Made by a program: the position numbers and the translations under genes. Of a DNA stretch of 12,857 nucleotides, positions 1-7,014 are shown in pieces; the stretch's first letter is position 1, and the number at the start of each line of letters is the position of its first letter. Under the pieces are notes generated by a model. It had not been told where the DNA came from, ran no database searches, and saw only the letters and a program-made list of their open reading frames with translations. The stretch is from Flavobacteriaceae bacterium UBA5079 (GTDB lineage Bacteria > Bacteroidota > Bacteroidia > Flavobacteriales > Flavobacteriaceae), in assembly GCA_002414705.1 (NCBI GenBank), contig DIAL01000089.1, forward strand, positions 55,706-68,562. Direction: 5' to 3'.

Positions 1-122
1 TCGTGATTGTTTTACTGTTATTTGGCGGTAAAAAAATCCCTGAATTAATGCGTGGTTTAGGTAGCGGAATTAAAGAATTTAAAGACGCTAGTAAAGAAGA
101 AGAAACTGATAAAAAAGAGTAA
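1..122 (+). CDS. tatA: Sec-independent translocase TatA/E-family protein, C-terminal part (5' truncated)
   Basis: The open frame enters from the left edge (first full codon at position 3) and stops with TAA at 120-122. The visible 39 residues begin in the end of a hydrophobic helix ([15 protein letters not shown]), continue through an amphipathic segment ([14 protein letters not shown]) and finish in a charged tail rich in Glu and Lys. That layout is the hallmark of TatA/TatE: one membrane helix, an FG hinge, an amphipathic helix along the inner face of the membrane, and a short acidic/basic tail. In the family, TatA oligomers form the conduit through which TatC-bound folded proteins with twin-arginine signals cross the inner membrane. 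The start codon and promoter lie outside the window. TatA and TatB-like proteins are hard to tell apart from the C-terminus alone, but the short tail favours TatA. The gene converges on the DUF4837 gene, sharing a terminator. Confidence 0.85.
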   Translation, partial: VIVLLLFGGKKIPELMRGLGSGIKEFKDASKEEETDKKE

Positions 123-140
123 TCTTTTTTAATACATACG

Positions 141-175
141 AAAAAACCCAACCTGTTATCAAGTTGGGTTTTTTT
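141..175. terminator. Bidirectional rho-independent terminator between tatA and the DUF4837 gene
   Basis: A perfect inverted repeat AAAAAACCCAAC (141-152) / GTTGGGTTTTTT (163-174) encloses a 10-nt loop. On the + strand the stem is followed by a T tract (169-175) and would end tatA transcripts. Because the left arm begins with six A residues, the same hairpin read on the minus strand also ends in a T tract and would end the pgk-transglycosylase-DUF4837 operon. It sits exactly between the two convergent stop codons. Confidence 0.9.
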
Positions 176-197
176 GTATTTTGTAATGACTATATTT

Positions 198-1175
198 TTA
201 CTGAAAATCTATCGATTTAATAATCGCTTCCAACTCAAACATATAGTCGCGCTTTTCAACTGAAGGTGCAAAAGCAAAACCTTCAATTACTAATAGTCTA
301 TTATTGGCTTTATCATCTATAACATAGTTAACAAATGGCCCAGACATAAAGGCATTTTTTACATCCCAAATTCCTCTAGTTTCAATGGCTGGTTTATCAT
401 TTATAGTTGTTTTTGCTAAAAACGGCGTGTAAGCATCTTCGGTTATCATAAACGAACCATCTAGAGGTCCAGGAATGTGTACTTTTCCAATGGAATCTCT
501 CATTTTAATTATCTGACTAACAACACTATCATTATCTTTAATGCCATTGTAAGGCAACTCATACAATAAAATATTGGTAGTTCCTGTGGTAATATCTTTA
601 CGAATCCAGTAGAACTTTCCGTCTTCTGTAGCAATTCTATAAGCTGATGGAAATTTAATAGTAATTCCAAGTTTTTCTTTTATGGTATTATTTTCATGAA
701 CAGATAATTTAATACGACGCTGTTGTTCTTTTATTTCTTCATTTTTTAAAGCCATAACAATTTGTTCGGCATTGTCTCTTAATTGTTGTGAAATGATATC
801 ATTAGATTTCCCTGAAACAACTACAACGCGTTGTGGTCTGGCAAATAGATTATTAGCAATTTTTACATTTGATGAATCGCTTTTTTCAATTTTTAAAACA
901 ATACGACTTTGTTGTGCAAAACCCGTAAAAACAACTGGTGGAAGCTGACTTAAAATAAAAAGCGGTTCGTCCTGCGGTAAGCCATGAACTGGTGCAGCTA
1001 AAATACTTCGTATGGTTTCTCCTATTTCCCCTTCCCATAAATCATTATCTATAACAACTGATAAATTATTAATTTTACCGGAAGATTGTGACAATATGCG
1101 TTTATTTGAAGATTTACCTTCGTTACATGACGTCATTACTAGGAATGACAAGAAAACAAGTAAAAATTTTTGCAT
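198..1175 (-). CDS. DUF4837 family lipoprotein
   Basis: The 325-residue product starts with a short lipoprotein signal peptide: Lys3, a hydrophobic stretch, and a lipobox ending MTSC with Cys17 as the predicted lipidated residue. The mature part matches my recollection of DUF4837, a family found in Bacteroidota and annotated as secreted or membrane-anchored with no known activity. Recognisable pieces are the early WEGEIGETIR segment (about 47-56), a central RPQRVVVVSG strand (about 113-122), a charged helix (about 140-157), and a C-terminal half with FPSAYRIA (175-182) and TRGIWDVKNAFMSGPFVNY (266-284). No catalytic motif is evident. The residues after Cys17 (NEGKS) do not resemble the acidic surface-export signal described in flavobacteria, so a periplasm-facing anchor is my guess. 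It is the last gene of an operon, 22 nt after the transglycosylase stop, and ends at a strong terminator. The function is unknown; a wall or envelope role is only suggested by the neighbour. Confidence 0.85.
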   Translation of the reverse strand: MQKFLLVFLSFLVMTSCNEGKSSNKRILSQSSGKINNLSVVIDNDLWEGEIGETIRSILAAPVHGLPQDEPLFILSQLPPVVFTGFAQQSRIVLKIEKSDSSNVKIANNLFARPQRVVVVSGKSNDIISQQLRDNAEQIVMALKNEEIKEQQRRIKLSVHENNTIKEKLGITIKFPSAYRIATEDGKFYWIRKDITTGTTNILLYELPYNGIKDNDSVVSQIIKMRDSIGKVHIPGPLDGSFMITEDAYTPFLAKTTINDKPAIETRGIWDVKNAFMSGPFVNYVIDDKANNRLLVIEGFAFAPSVEKRDYMFELEAIIKSIDFQ

Positions 1176-1197
1176 GATAATAAGAAGTTTATATTAA

Positions 1198-2796
1198 TTA
1201 GCCTTTGGAAAGTTTTAATGTCATTCCTGGTTTTAAATTATTACTGCTAATATCGTTCCAATCTCGAATATTTTGAACAGAAATACCTGGGAATTTTTGC
1301 GAAATACTCCAAAGGGAATCACCACGCTTTACAATATAAGTGTTTGGTGTTGATTTAGAGCTGGTTGAGCTAGTTGTTGAACTACTCGTTTTGGCGACTG
1401 GATTTCTTGGATAAATAGTTAAACGTTGCCCAATTCGCAAATTATTACTTCGTAATCCATTCCATTGTTTTATTTGACTGACACGAACACCATATTTTCT
1501 AGCTATTAAACCTAAATAATCGCCAGATTTTACTTTATAACGGACTTTACTTTCACTTTCAAAAAACTGTGGTAATGGTTTTTCTTTTGCATCAAATTCC
1601 GTTTTTGCTGCTGTGTAAATCGTACTTTCATTTGCAACAAAAGTGCCTACAGCTGTAATTGGCAAACGCAAGGCATAATTTTCTGCAGGAATAAATGGTA
1701 TAATATCCAATTTATAGGACGGATTTAAAAACTGCAACTCTTCCATATTAACACCTGTAGCCTCAGACACTTGATCTAACGTAATCATTTGTTTTACACG
1801 AATAGTATCTGTTTCAAAATGATGAAATGCTGGCTTTTCAGCAACTAATCCGTGTTCTTCAGCATACTCAAAAATATACATAGTAGCTAAAAAAGCGGGA
1901 AGATATCCTGCTGTTTCTCGTGGTAAATTATGGCGAATATTCCAGTAATTCTCATAACCACCAGAACGTCTAATGGCCTTTAACACATTTCCTGGTCCTG
2001 AATTATAAGCTGCTAATGCTAAATCCCAGTCGCCAAACGTGGCATATAAAGCTGATAAATATTTTGCTGCTGCTTTCGTGGATTTTATAGGATCGCTACG
2101 TTCATCCACATAACTACTCACATTTAAACCATATTCTTTTCCGGTTGCAAACATAAACTGCCATAAACCTGTTGCACCAACTCGCGATCTTGCTCTGGGT
2201 TTTAAAGCAGATTCCACGATAGCTAAATATTTAACTTCTAAAGGAACGTCTTCTGCATCTAGTTCTTGTTCAAACATGGGAAAGTAAAAATGACTCAAAC
2301 CCATGATTCGTTCAAAATAACCACGCCTGTTTTTTAAAAACCCTTTAATTACGCTTTCTAAAGATGGATTATAAGCAATATTAAAAGGTGTTTTAGCATT
2401 TAACCGTTCCAAACGTGCTTTTAATGTATCAGTTGGTAATTCTGGAAAATAAACTTCTTTGTAATCTAACTCTGAAATAACATTATAAAGCGTATCGTAC
2501 AAAGCATTACTGTATAGTTCTTCGCGCCATTTTTGGTCTAATTCCGCAGTAAATTCTAAATCTGTTAGCGATTTAAGATCTACTGAATCTGTTTCAACTT
2601 CAATTTGTTTGTTATAAACCTGTTGACCATCAACTATAGTGTCCTTTTTATATGTTTCAGCAGCTTCTAACGGTTGAGACGGAATATGGGTTTTTACAAC
2701 TTTCTTTGGAATAGAATCTTGCGCATATATCATTCCGACAGAAAAAATCACTGTAAAAAGGCTTAAAGCGACTTTCTTTTTAGTTATACAGTTCAC
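1198..2796 (-). CDS. Periplasmic lytic transglycosylase with two LysM domains (MltD-like)
   Basis: The 532-residue protein has a Sec signal peptide (about 1-25, likely cut after IYA before QDS), a poorly conserved N-terminal helical region, an SLT-type lytic transglycosylase domain (about 170-300) and two C-terminal LysM modules (about 419-462 and 486-528) joined by a Ser/Thr linker (470-484). Catalytic-domain signatures are the Glu of AIVESALKP (Glu195, the expected catalytic acid), GATGLWQFM (207-215) and LALAAYNSGPGN (259-270). Enzymes of this type cleave the MurNAc-GlcNAc glycosidic bond of peptidoglycan to form 1,6-anhydro ends; the LysM modules hold the enzyme on glycan strands. The architecture resembles E. 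coli MltD, but the signal has no lipobox, so the protein is probably soluble in the periplasm. Translation starts at GTG; the next Met (22) would remove the signal peptide. It follows pgk by 36 nt and precedes the DUF4837 gene by 22 nt, consistent with one transcript. Confidence 0.93.
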   Translation of the reverse strand: MNCITKKKVALSLFTVIFSVGMIYAQDSIPKKVVKTHIPSQPLEAAETYKKDTIVDGQQVYNKQIEVETDSVDLKSLTDLEFTAELDQKWREELYSNALYDTLYNVISELDYKEVYFPELPTDTLKARLERLNAKTPFNIAYNPSLESVIKGFLKNRRGYFERIMGLSHFYFPMFEQELDAEDVPLEVKYLAIVESALKPRARSRVGATGLWQFMFATGKEYGLNVSSYVDERSDPIKSTKAAAKYLSALYATFGDWDLALAAYNSGPGNVLKAIRRSGGYENYWNIRHNLPRETAGYLPAFLATMYIFEYAEEHGLVAEKPAFHHFETDTIRVKQMITLDQVSEATGVNMEELQFLNPSYKLDIIPFIPAENYALRLPITAVGTFVANESTIYTAAKTEFDAKEKPLPQFFESESKVRYKVKSGDYLGLIARKYGVRVSQIKQWNGLRSNNLRIGQRLTIYPRNPVAKTSSSTTSSTSSKSTPNTYIVKRGDSLWSISQKFPGISVQNIRDWNDISSNNLKPGMTLKLSKG

Positions 2797-2832
2797 GTAT
2801 TTAGGTTTTAAAATTTGGGATGTTATTTTATA

Positions 2833-4020
2833 TTATTCTAAAATTGCAGCAATTCCAGGAAGTGTTTTACCTTCTAGACTTTCTAACATAGCGCCTCCTC
2901 CAGTGCTTACGTAACTAACTTGATCATCAAAACCAAATTGCTTTACAGCTGCAACAGAATCGCCTCCTCCTACTAACGAAAAAGCACCTTCTTTTGTTGC
3001 CTCTGCAATGGCATAACCTAATGCTATTGTGCCTTTTGCAAAGTTTGGCATTTCAAAAACACCAAGCGGTCCATTCCATAATATGGTTTTAGATTCTTTA
3101 ACCACTTGTGCGAAATTTTCTTCAGTTACAGGACCAACATCCAATCCCATCCAACCATCTGGAATTTCGTTTACTGCACAAGTATTAGTGTGTGCATTAT
3201 TATCAAAAGCATCTGCTATAATGGCGTCTACAGGTAAATGGACTTGTACATTTTTAAGTTTAGCTTTTTCTAAAATGGCATTAGCAAGTTCCATTTTGTC
3301 ATCTTCCACAAGGGAATTTCCTATGTTACCACCTTGGGCTTTTATGAAGGTAAATGTCATACCACCTCCAATAATTAAATGATCAATCTTGTCTAAAATA
3401 TTATCAATAATCGTAATTTTACTGGATACTTTTGCACCTCCTAAAATAGCACATACAGGCTTTTCACCCGTATTCATAACTTTATCAATACTTTTTATTT
3501 CTTGTGCTAACAAATAACCAAAACACTTATTGCCAGGAAAAAATTTAGCTACAATAGTGGTGGATGCATGCGCTCTATGAGCTGTTCCAAAAGCATCATT
3601 CACATAAATATCTCCTAATTTAGCTAATTGATTTGCAAAATCTTCATTTCCAGACGTTTCTTCTTCGTGAAAACGTAAATTTTCTAATAAAATAATCTGA
3701 CCTGGTTCTAATTTATTTACAGCGTTTTCAGCCTCTTCACCCACGCAATTAGGAACAAATATTACTTCAACTCCTAAAATATCTTCTACTTTATCAGCAA
3801 TATGCTTTAATGAAAATTTATGCTCAACACCTTTTGGTCTGCCTAAATGCGACATTAATACACAACTTCCGCCATCTTCTAAAATCTTAATAATTGTTGG
3901 TTTTGCCGCAAGAATACGTGTGGTATCACCAACATTGAGGTTATCGTCTAAAGGCACATTAAAATCTACACGAATTAAGGCTTTTTTGTTTTCAAAATTA
4001 AAATCATCTAATGTTTTCAT
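2833..4020 (-). CDS. pgk: Phosphoglycerate kinase
   Basis: The 395-residue product is a complete bacterial-size PGK, which interconverts 1,3-bisphosphoglycerate plus ADP and 3-phosphoglycerate plus ATP in cytoplasmic glycolysis and gluconeogenesis. All signature elements are present: RVDFNVP (17-23) and SHLGRP (57-62) of the substrate-binding N-domain, [11 protein letters not shown] (111-121), the basic Lys of [10 protein letters not shown] (Lys197) that contacts the transferred phosphate, GGGMTFTF (218-225), [10 protein letters not shown] (314-323), and the nucleotide-binding glycine loops GGGDS (351-355) and STGGGA (372-377). The ATG start gives the standard N-terminus. It is the first gene of a three-gene minus-strand operon with the transglycosylase and DUF4837 genes, and lies divergent from holB across a 187-nt intergenic region. 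Nothing is missing or unusual; pairing pgk with envelope genes looks like simple synteny, not a pathway. Confidence 0.98.
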   Translation of the reverse strand: MKTLDDFNFENKKALIRVDFNVPLDDNLNVGDTTRILAAKPTIIKILEDGGSCVLMSHLGRPKGVEHKFSLKHIADKVEDILGVEVIFVPNCVGEEAENAVNKLEPGQIILLENLRFHEEETSGNEDFANQLAKLGDIYVNDAFGTAHRAHASTTIVAKFFPGNKCFGYLLAQEIKSIDKVMNTGEKPVCAILGGAKVSSKITIIDNILDKIDHLIIGGGMTFTFIKAQGGNIGNSLVEDDKMELANAILEKAKLKNVQVHLPVDAIIADAFDNNAHTNTCAVNEIPDGWMGLDVGPVTEENFAQVVKESKTILWNGPLGVFEMPNFAKGTIALGYAIAEATKEGAFSLVGGGDSVAAVKQFGFDDQVSYVSTGGGAMLESLEGKTLPGIAAILE

Positions 4021-4076
4021 ATTGAAATTGTTGTATAATTTTTTAAATTAAAATTTTATTTAATATCAAAGTTTCA

Positions 4077-4084
4077 CAAATATA
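4077..4084 (-). promoter_or_regulatory. Candidate -7 box for the pgk operon
   Basis: On the minus strand this reads TATATTTG, an exact match to the Bacteroidota -7 consensus TAnnTTTG, and predicts a leader of roughly 50 nt before the pgk ATG at 4020. No clean TTG -33 element appears at the expected 17-23 nt spacing (only TTAG), so the call rests on one box in an AT-rich region. Confidence 0.45.
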
Positions 4085-4195
4085 TATTTTTCAGCTAATA
4101 CTAACTTAAATTTTAGGCTTACTTTAATAGTATTCTATCAAATTAAAAGCGCCTTTCTTTTAAAGTCTGTTCCATAAAAAATGAAAAAAAATATG

Positions 4196-4203
4196 TAGGT
4201 TTG
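4196..4203 (+). promoter_or_regulatory. Candidate -7 box for holB, implying a leaderless transcript
   Basis: The sequence TAGGTTTG matches the Bacteroidota consensus TAnnTTTG exactly. It ends only 4 nt before the holB ATG at 4208, so a start of transcription at the usual distance would fall on or within a few bases of the ATG. I see no clear TTG -33 element 17-23 nt upstream. If the box is used, holB mRNA has essentially no 5' leader. Confidence 0.5.
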
Positions 4204-4207
4204 CTAT

Positions 4208-5362
4208 ATGCTATTTAGTGATATTCTAGGTCAGGAACATATAAAAAATCATTTAACTCAAAGTGCTGATAACAGCCGAATTCCGCATGCACAATTGTTT
4301 GTGGGACCAGAAGGGTCAGGTACTTTACCTATGGCTATTGCCTATGCGCAATATATACTTTGTAAGAATACTCAAGGCGAAAACACTAGCGGAAACGACG
4401 CTTGTAATATTAAGTTTAAAAATTTTGGTCATCCTGATTTACATTTTGCTTTTCCTGTAGCAACCAATCAAAAAATTAAAAAACACCCTGTTTCAAGTCA
4501 TTTTTTAGAAGAATGGCGTGAATTATTAACCCAACAACCGTATGGAAATTTATTTGATTGGTACAAAAAATTAGGTATAGAAAAAAAGCAAGGACGTATA
4601 GGTGTAGACGAAGCTAAAGAAATTGTAAAAGATTTAACCTTAAAGTCTTATGAAGGTGGTTATAAAATAACCATTATTTGGATGGCAGAAAAAATGAACA
4701 CGGAAGCTGCTAATAAATTGCTAAAACTGATTGAAGAGCCACCAAATAAAACCATTTTCATATTAATTGCTGAAGATGAAGAGCAACTAATTAGTACCAT
4801 AAGATCGCGTTGTCAAGTATTACATTTTCCACCTCTTCCTGAAGATGTTATTACAGAAGGTTTAATAAATAGCTATCAAATTGAAGCGCCTATTGCAGCA
4901 AAAATAGCGCATCAAGCACACGGTAATTATAACAAAGCATGTGATTTGGTATATCATGATAGTGAAGACACCCAATTTGAAACCTGGTTTATTTTCTGGA
5001 TTCGGAGTGCATTTAAAGCTAAAGGGAATAAAGCTGCCATTCATGATTTAATTTCATGGAGTGAGGATATTGCTAAAACAGGACGAGAAACACAAAAACA
5101 GTTTTTACAATTTTGTTTAAATTTTTTCCGTCAAGCTATGTTACTAAATTATGGTGCAGAAGATTTGGTTTTCCTGGAACCAAAAACAGATGGTTTTAAG
5201 TTGAAAAATTTTGCGCCTTTTGTTCATGGAAATAATATTCTAGATATTTCAAATGAAATTCAAGATGCTATTTACCATATAGAACGAAACGGAAATGCTA
5301 AAATTATTCTAACAGATTTATCTATTAAACTCACGCGTTTATTACATAAAAAAGCCAGCTAA
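4208..5362 (+). CDS. holB: DNA polymerase III delta' subunit (clamp-loader AAA+ protein)
   Basis: The 384-residue protein has the clamp-loader N-terminus LFSDILGQEHIKNHL (2-16), a P-loop position that is degenerate (GPEGSGTL, 33-40, lacking the GKT/S Lys), the helix NKLLKLIEEPP (169-179) and the arginine-finger SRC motif of the family (IRSRCQVLHFP, 198-208). In the replisome delta' is a non-hydrolysing wrench subunit that, with DnaX and delta, opens the beta sliding clamp. Loss of the Walker A Lys distinguishes it from DnaX (tau/gamma), as does its length. The usual four-Cys zinc module after the P-loop is reduced to two cysteines (Cys52 and Cys66). The C-terminal half is helical and poorly conserved. 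The Met at 4208 gives the canonical family N-terminus, supporting this start despite the missing leader. It is monocistronic, divergent from pgk and convergent with the ompH-like gene, whose terminator overlaps its last codons. Confidence 0.9.
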   Translation: MLFSDILGQEHIKNHLTQSADNSRIPHAQLFVGPEGSGTLPMAIAYAQYILCKNTQGENTSGNDACNIKFKNFGHPDLHFAFPVATNQKIKKHPVSSHFLEEWRELLTQQPYGNLFDWYKKLGIEKKQGRIGVDEAKEIVKDLTLKSYEGGYKITIIWMAEKMNTEAANKLLKLIEEPPNKTIFILIAEDEEQLISTIRSRCQVLHFPPLPEDVITEGLINSYQIEAPIAAKIAHQAHGNYNKACDLVYHDSEDTQFETWFIFWIRSAFKAKGNKAAIHDLISWSEDIAKTGRETQKQFLQFCLNFFRQAMLLNYGAEDLVFLEPKTDGFKLKNFAPFVHGNNILDISNEIQDAIYHIERNGNAKIILTDLSIKLTRLLHKKAS

Positions 5363-5376
5363 ATAATAACTGGCTC
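5348..5376 (-). terminator. Terminator of the ompH-like gene, embedded in the 3' end of holB
   Basis: Read on the minus strand, AGCCAG (from 5375-5370), an 11-nt loop and CTGGCT (from 5358-5353) form a 6-bp stem followed directly by a T tract (from 5352-5348). It lies about 25 nt past the ompH-like stop codon. The left arm encodes the Lys-Ala-Ser end of holB and the loop contains the holB TAA. On the + strand the hairpin is followed by CATAAATTTT, a poor T tract, so termination of holB here would be weak. Confidence 0.75.
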
Positions 5377-5399
5377 ATAAATTTTATAACCTATAAACC

Positions 5400-5921
5400 T
5401 TATTCTGGTTTCTTATAGTTAGCATTTAAAGCTGCTAAAATCTCTTTTGTTAAGTCATTTTTTTCATCACCATACATAACACTTCCTGCTTCATTACTAC
5501 CTAAAATGTAAGTGTAGCCATTTTTCTTACCGTAATCTTTTACGTAATCACGTACCTTTTTAATTAGTGTATCAATAGTTTGTTGACTTTCCTCTTGAAT
5601 TGTACTTTCTTCCAATTGAATACGTTGTTGTAACATTTGCTGTTTCTGACCTAAAGCTTGGTATTCAGCTTGCGCTTGATCTTGTTTCATACCTTGCGCT
5701 TTTAGTTGAAAGGCTTGCGCTTCTTGTTGAAAAGCTTGACCAATACTATCAGTTCTTTTTTGAAATGCTTCAATTTTAGTTTTGAATTTAGCTTCAATAT
5801 CTATTTTTTCTTGGTAGTCATTTACCAAGTCTTTATTATTTACAAAACCTATTTTTTGACTTTCGGTATTGCAAGACATTAGTGTTAAAAATAATAAGAA
5901 TACTACGAATATGTTTTTCAT
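5400..5921 (-). CDS. OmpH/Skp-family periplasmic chaperone-like lipoprotein
   Basis: The 173-residue product fits the OmpH (Skp) family in size and layout: an N-terminal signal, an opening beta strand with KIGFVNNKDLVNDY (23-36, the usual position of the 'KIGYVD...' strand), a long Gln/Lys/Glu-rich coiled coil (about 37-125) and a C-terminal strand region YTYILGSNEAGSVMYG (136-151) ending in DLTKEILAALN. Skp trimers form a tentacled cavity that holds unfolded outer-membrane proteins during transit to BamA. Unlike E. coli Skp, the signal peptide ends in a lipobox (LMSC) with Cys17, so this copy is predicted to be membrane-anchored. It stands alone as a transcription unit: its own promoter upstream, a terminator downstream, and no bamA next to it, whereas many genomes place skp after bamA. 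Whether it acts as a general chaperone or has a specialised client is not visible from the sequence. Confidence 0.88.
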   Translation of the reverse strand: MKNIFVVFLLFLTLMSCNTESQKIGFVNNKDLVNDYQEKIDIEAKFKTKIEAFQKRTDSIGQAFQQEAQAFQLKAQGMKQDQAQAEYQALGQKQQMLQQRIQLEESTIQEESQQTIDTLIKKVRDYVKDYGKKNGYTYILGSNEAGSVMYGDEKNDLTKEILAALNANYKKPE

Positions 5922-5950
5922 GATCTGATTTTTAATTTTTTAAATCGGCA

Positions 5951-5986
5951 CAAATGTAATAAAGTAAATAGATTGTTTTTCAAAAA
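5951..5986 (-). promoter_or_regulatory. Bacteroidota-type promoter of the ompH-like gene
   Basis: On the minus strand a -33 element TTTTTG (5986-5981) is followed after 22 nt by TACATTTG (5958-5951), an exact fit to the TTG-N17-23-TAnnTTTG promoter described for this phylum. The expected transcription start, a few bases downstream, gives a leader of about 25 nt before the ATG at 5921. The leader has no Shine-Dalgarno sequence. This is the best-supported promoter in the window because both elements are present at proper spacing. Confidence 0.7.
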
Positions 5987-6153
5987 GACGAAAATTTTAC
6001 ACTATAGTATAAAGTTATTAAAAAATAATTTTTAATAACTAATACTGATCAAAAAGTGATTATTTATTTAGTGTTTTAAAGGCGTTTTAAAAATTTTGCA
6101 ACAACAAACGTCTCACGCGTTTAAAACATGCTTATTTTGCTTAAAATTGCGTT
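5987..6153. other. Intergenic AT-rich region behind the methyltransferase gene
   Basis: This non-coding stretch separates the methyltransferase stop from the ompH-like promoter. It contains several imperfect copies of GCGTTTTAA or GTTTTAAA (for example 6082-6090 and 6149-6157) and a short hairpin AAACG/CGTTT (6106-6110 / 6118-6122). None is followed by a good T tract on the minus strand, so I cannot name a clear terminator for the mnmG-methyltransferase cluster. I see no ORF or known RNA here. Confidence 0.4.
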
Positions 6154-7005
6154 TTAAGCCTTTTTAATGATATAAATAAGAGAAGAATGCTCACCCGAAC
6201 GCTTTGCTGCACGATTAGATTTAAAACCAATGGCAATTGCTTTTAAAAAATTCATTTTACCTGTTTTATATTTTTCAGAAAGTAAACTCACATAATACGC
6301 ATCAAAAATCATAGGTTTTGTTTCAATAACTTTTAGTCCATGAGATTCCATTAATTGACTCATTCCTTTTTTTGAAAAATGCCAAAGATGTCTTGGCACA
6401 TCATAAGCTGCCCAGAAGTTTTTATAGTATTCCGCATCATAACTTTGATAATTTGGAACGGCAATAATTAACGTACCTGAATTTTTTAAGAGTGTTTTAT
6501 AAACACGTATTTGTTCTTGTAAATCTGGTAAATGTTCCAATACATGCCAAAGGGTTATAACGTCAAAACTTTCTTTTTCTAAATTAGAAAGTTCAACTAT
6601 ATCTTGAACTGAATTTTTGGTTTTAATATTAGCAATGTTTCGAGCTTCTAGATTAGGTTCAATACCGGAAACTGTCCAATTATCTTGTTGAGCTGTTTGT
6701 AAAAAATCGCCAGTTCCACAGCCAATGTCCAGTAAGTTTTTATCGGAATTACAGTATGAATTAATCAATTTCAATTTACGCTTAAGTGCAATAGACCGAA
6801 CTACGTGATAGGCTTTTTCAAACAAATTTCGTTTAGAATCTGTGTGCGAAATATAATCTTCACTTTTATAATAAGCTGGTAATTTTTCTAATTTAGGTTG
6901 TGGTGTTGTTACCAGAATTTCAAAATTAGAATGCATTTCTAATTGAAATATTTCTTTGGAAACGGAATAATCTGGAACCTGAAAATTGTAATTACTGTCT
7001 TTCAC
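6154..7005 (-). CDS. Class I SAM-dependent methyltransferase (UbiG/UbiE-like fold), substrate unknown
   Basis: The 283-residue protein carries the SAM-binding Rossmann signature LLDIGCGTGDFL (91-102, motif I), an acidic residue after strand 2 (GIEPN, Glu116) that should bind the ribose, FDVITLWHVLEHLPD (147-161, motifs II/III as in the Methyltransf_11/23 families) and a strand 5 region LIIAVPN (179-185). The His/Trp-rich segment VPRHLWHFSKKG (203-214) is typical of the Methyltransf_23 group. About 80 residues precede the fold and include YKSEDYISHTDSKR (46-59), which I recall as well conserved in flavobacterial homologues. There is no signal peptide, so it acts in the cytoplasm. Translation starts at GTG, 9 nt after the stop of the preceding lipoprotein gene, suggesting coupling. 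It is the last gene of the mnmG cluster. It is not RsmG/GidB, despite the gidA neighbour, because motif I differs. The substrate (small molecule, lipid, RNA or protein) cannot be read from the sequence. Confidence 0.87.
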   Translation of the reverse strand: MKDSNYNFQVPDYSVSKEIFQLEMHSNFEILVTTPQPKLEKLPAYYKSEDYISHTDSKRNLFEKAYHVVRSIALKRKLKLINSYCNSDKNLLDIGCGTGDFLQTAQQDNWTVSGIEPNLEARNIANIKTKNSVQDIVELSNLEKESFDVITLWHVLEHLPDLQEQIRVYKTLLKNSGTLIIAVPNYQSYDAEYYKNFWAAYDVPRHLWHFSKKGMSQLMESHGLKVIETKPMIFDAYYVSLLSEKYKTGKMNFLKAIAIGFKSNRAAKRSGEHSSLIYIIKKA

Positions 7006-7014
7006 GTGTGCTAA

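Noticed and set aside
3029..3382. 117-residue + strand ORF opposite pgk, and similar short ORFs opposite mnmG, holB and the DUF4837 gene
   Set aside because: They lie wholly inside well-conserved genes on the other strand, have no promoter-like sequence or family resemblance, and are best read as shadow frames.
6078..6163. Repeated GCGTTTTAA/GTTTTAAA units with AAAGGC/GCCTTT ends, resembling a small CRISPR-like or structured RNA element
   Set aside because: Copies are imperfect, irregularly spaced and very AT-rich; no repeat-spacer pattern or strong long stem is present.
6154..7005. rsmG (gidB), expected beside gidA/mnmG
   Set aside because: The motif I sequence DIGCGTGDF and the HVLEHLPD segment belong to the small-molecule-type class I methyltransferases; RsmG has a DVGTGAGFPG-type motif and is shorter.
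6999..7014. A third parS-like site around the methyltransferase start (TTTCACGTG core, CACGTG at 7003-7008)
   Set aside because: Only the left half and the CACGTG core match; the right half (TGCTA) lacks the AAACA/GAACA arm, so symmetry is lost. It also encodes the GTG start, so chance is a simple explanation.
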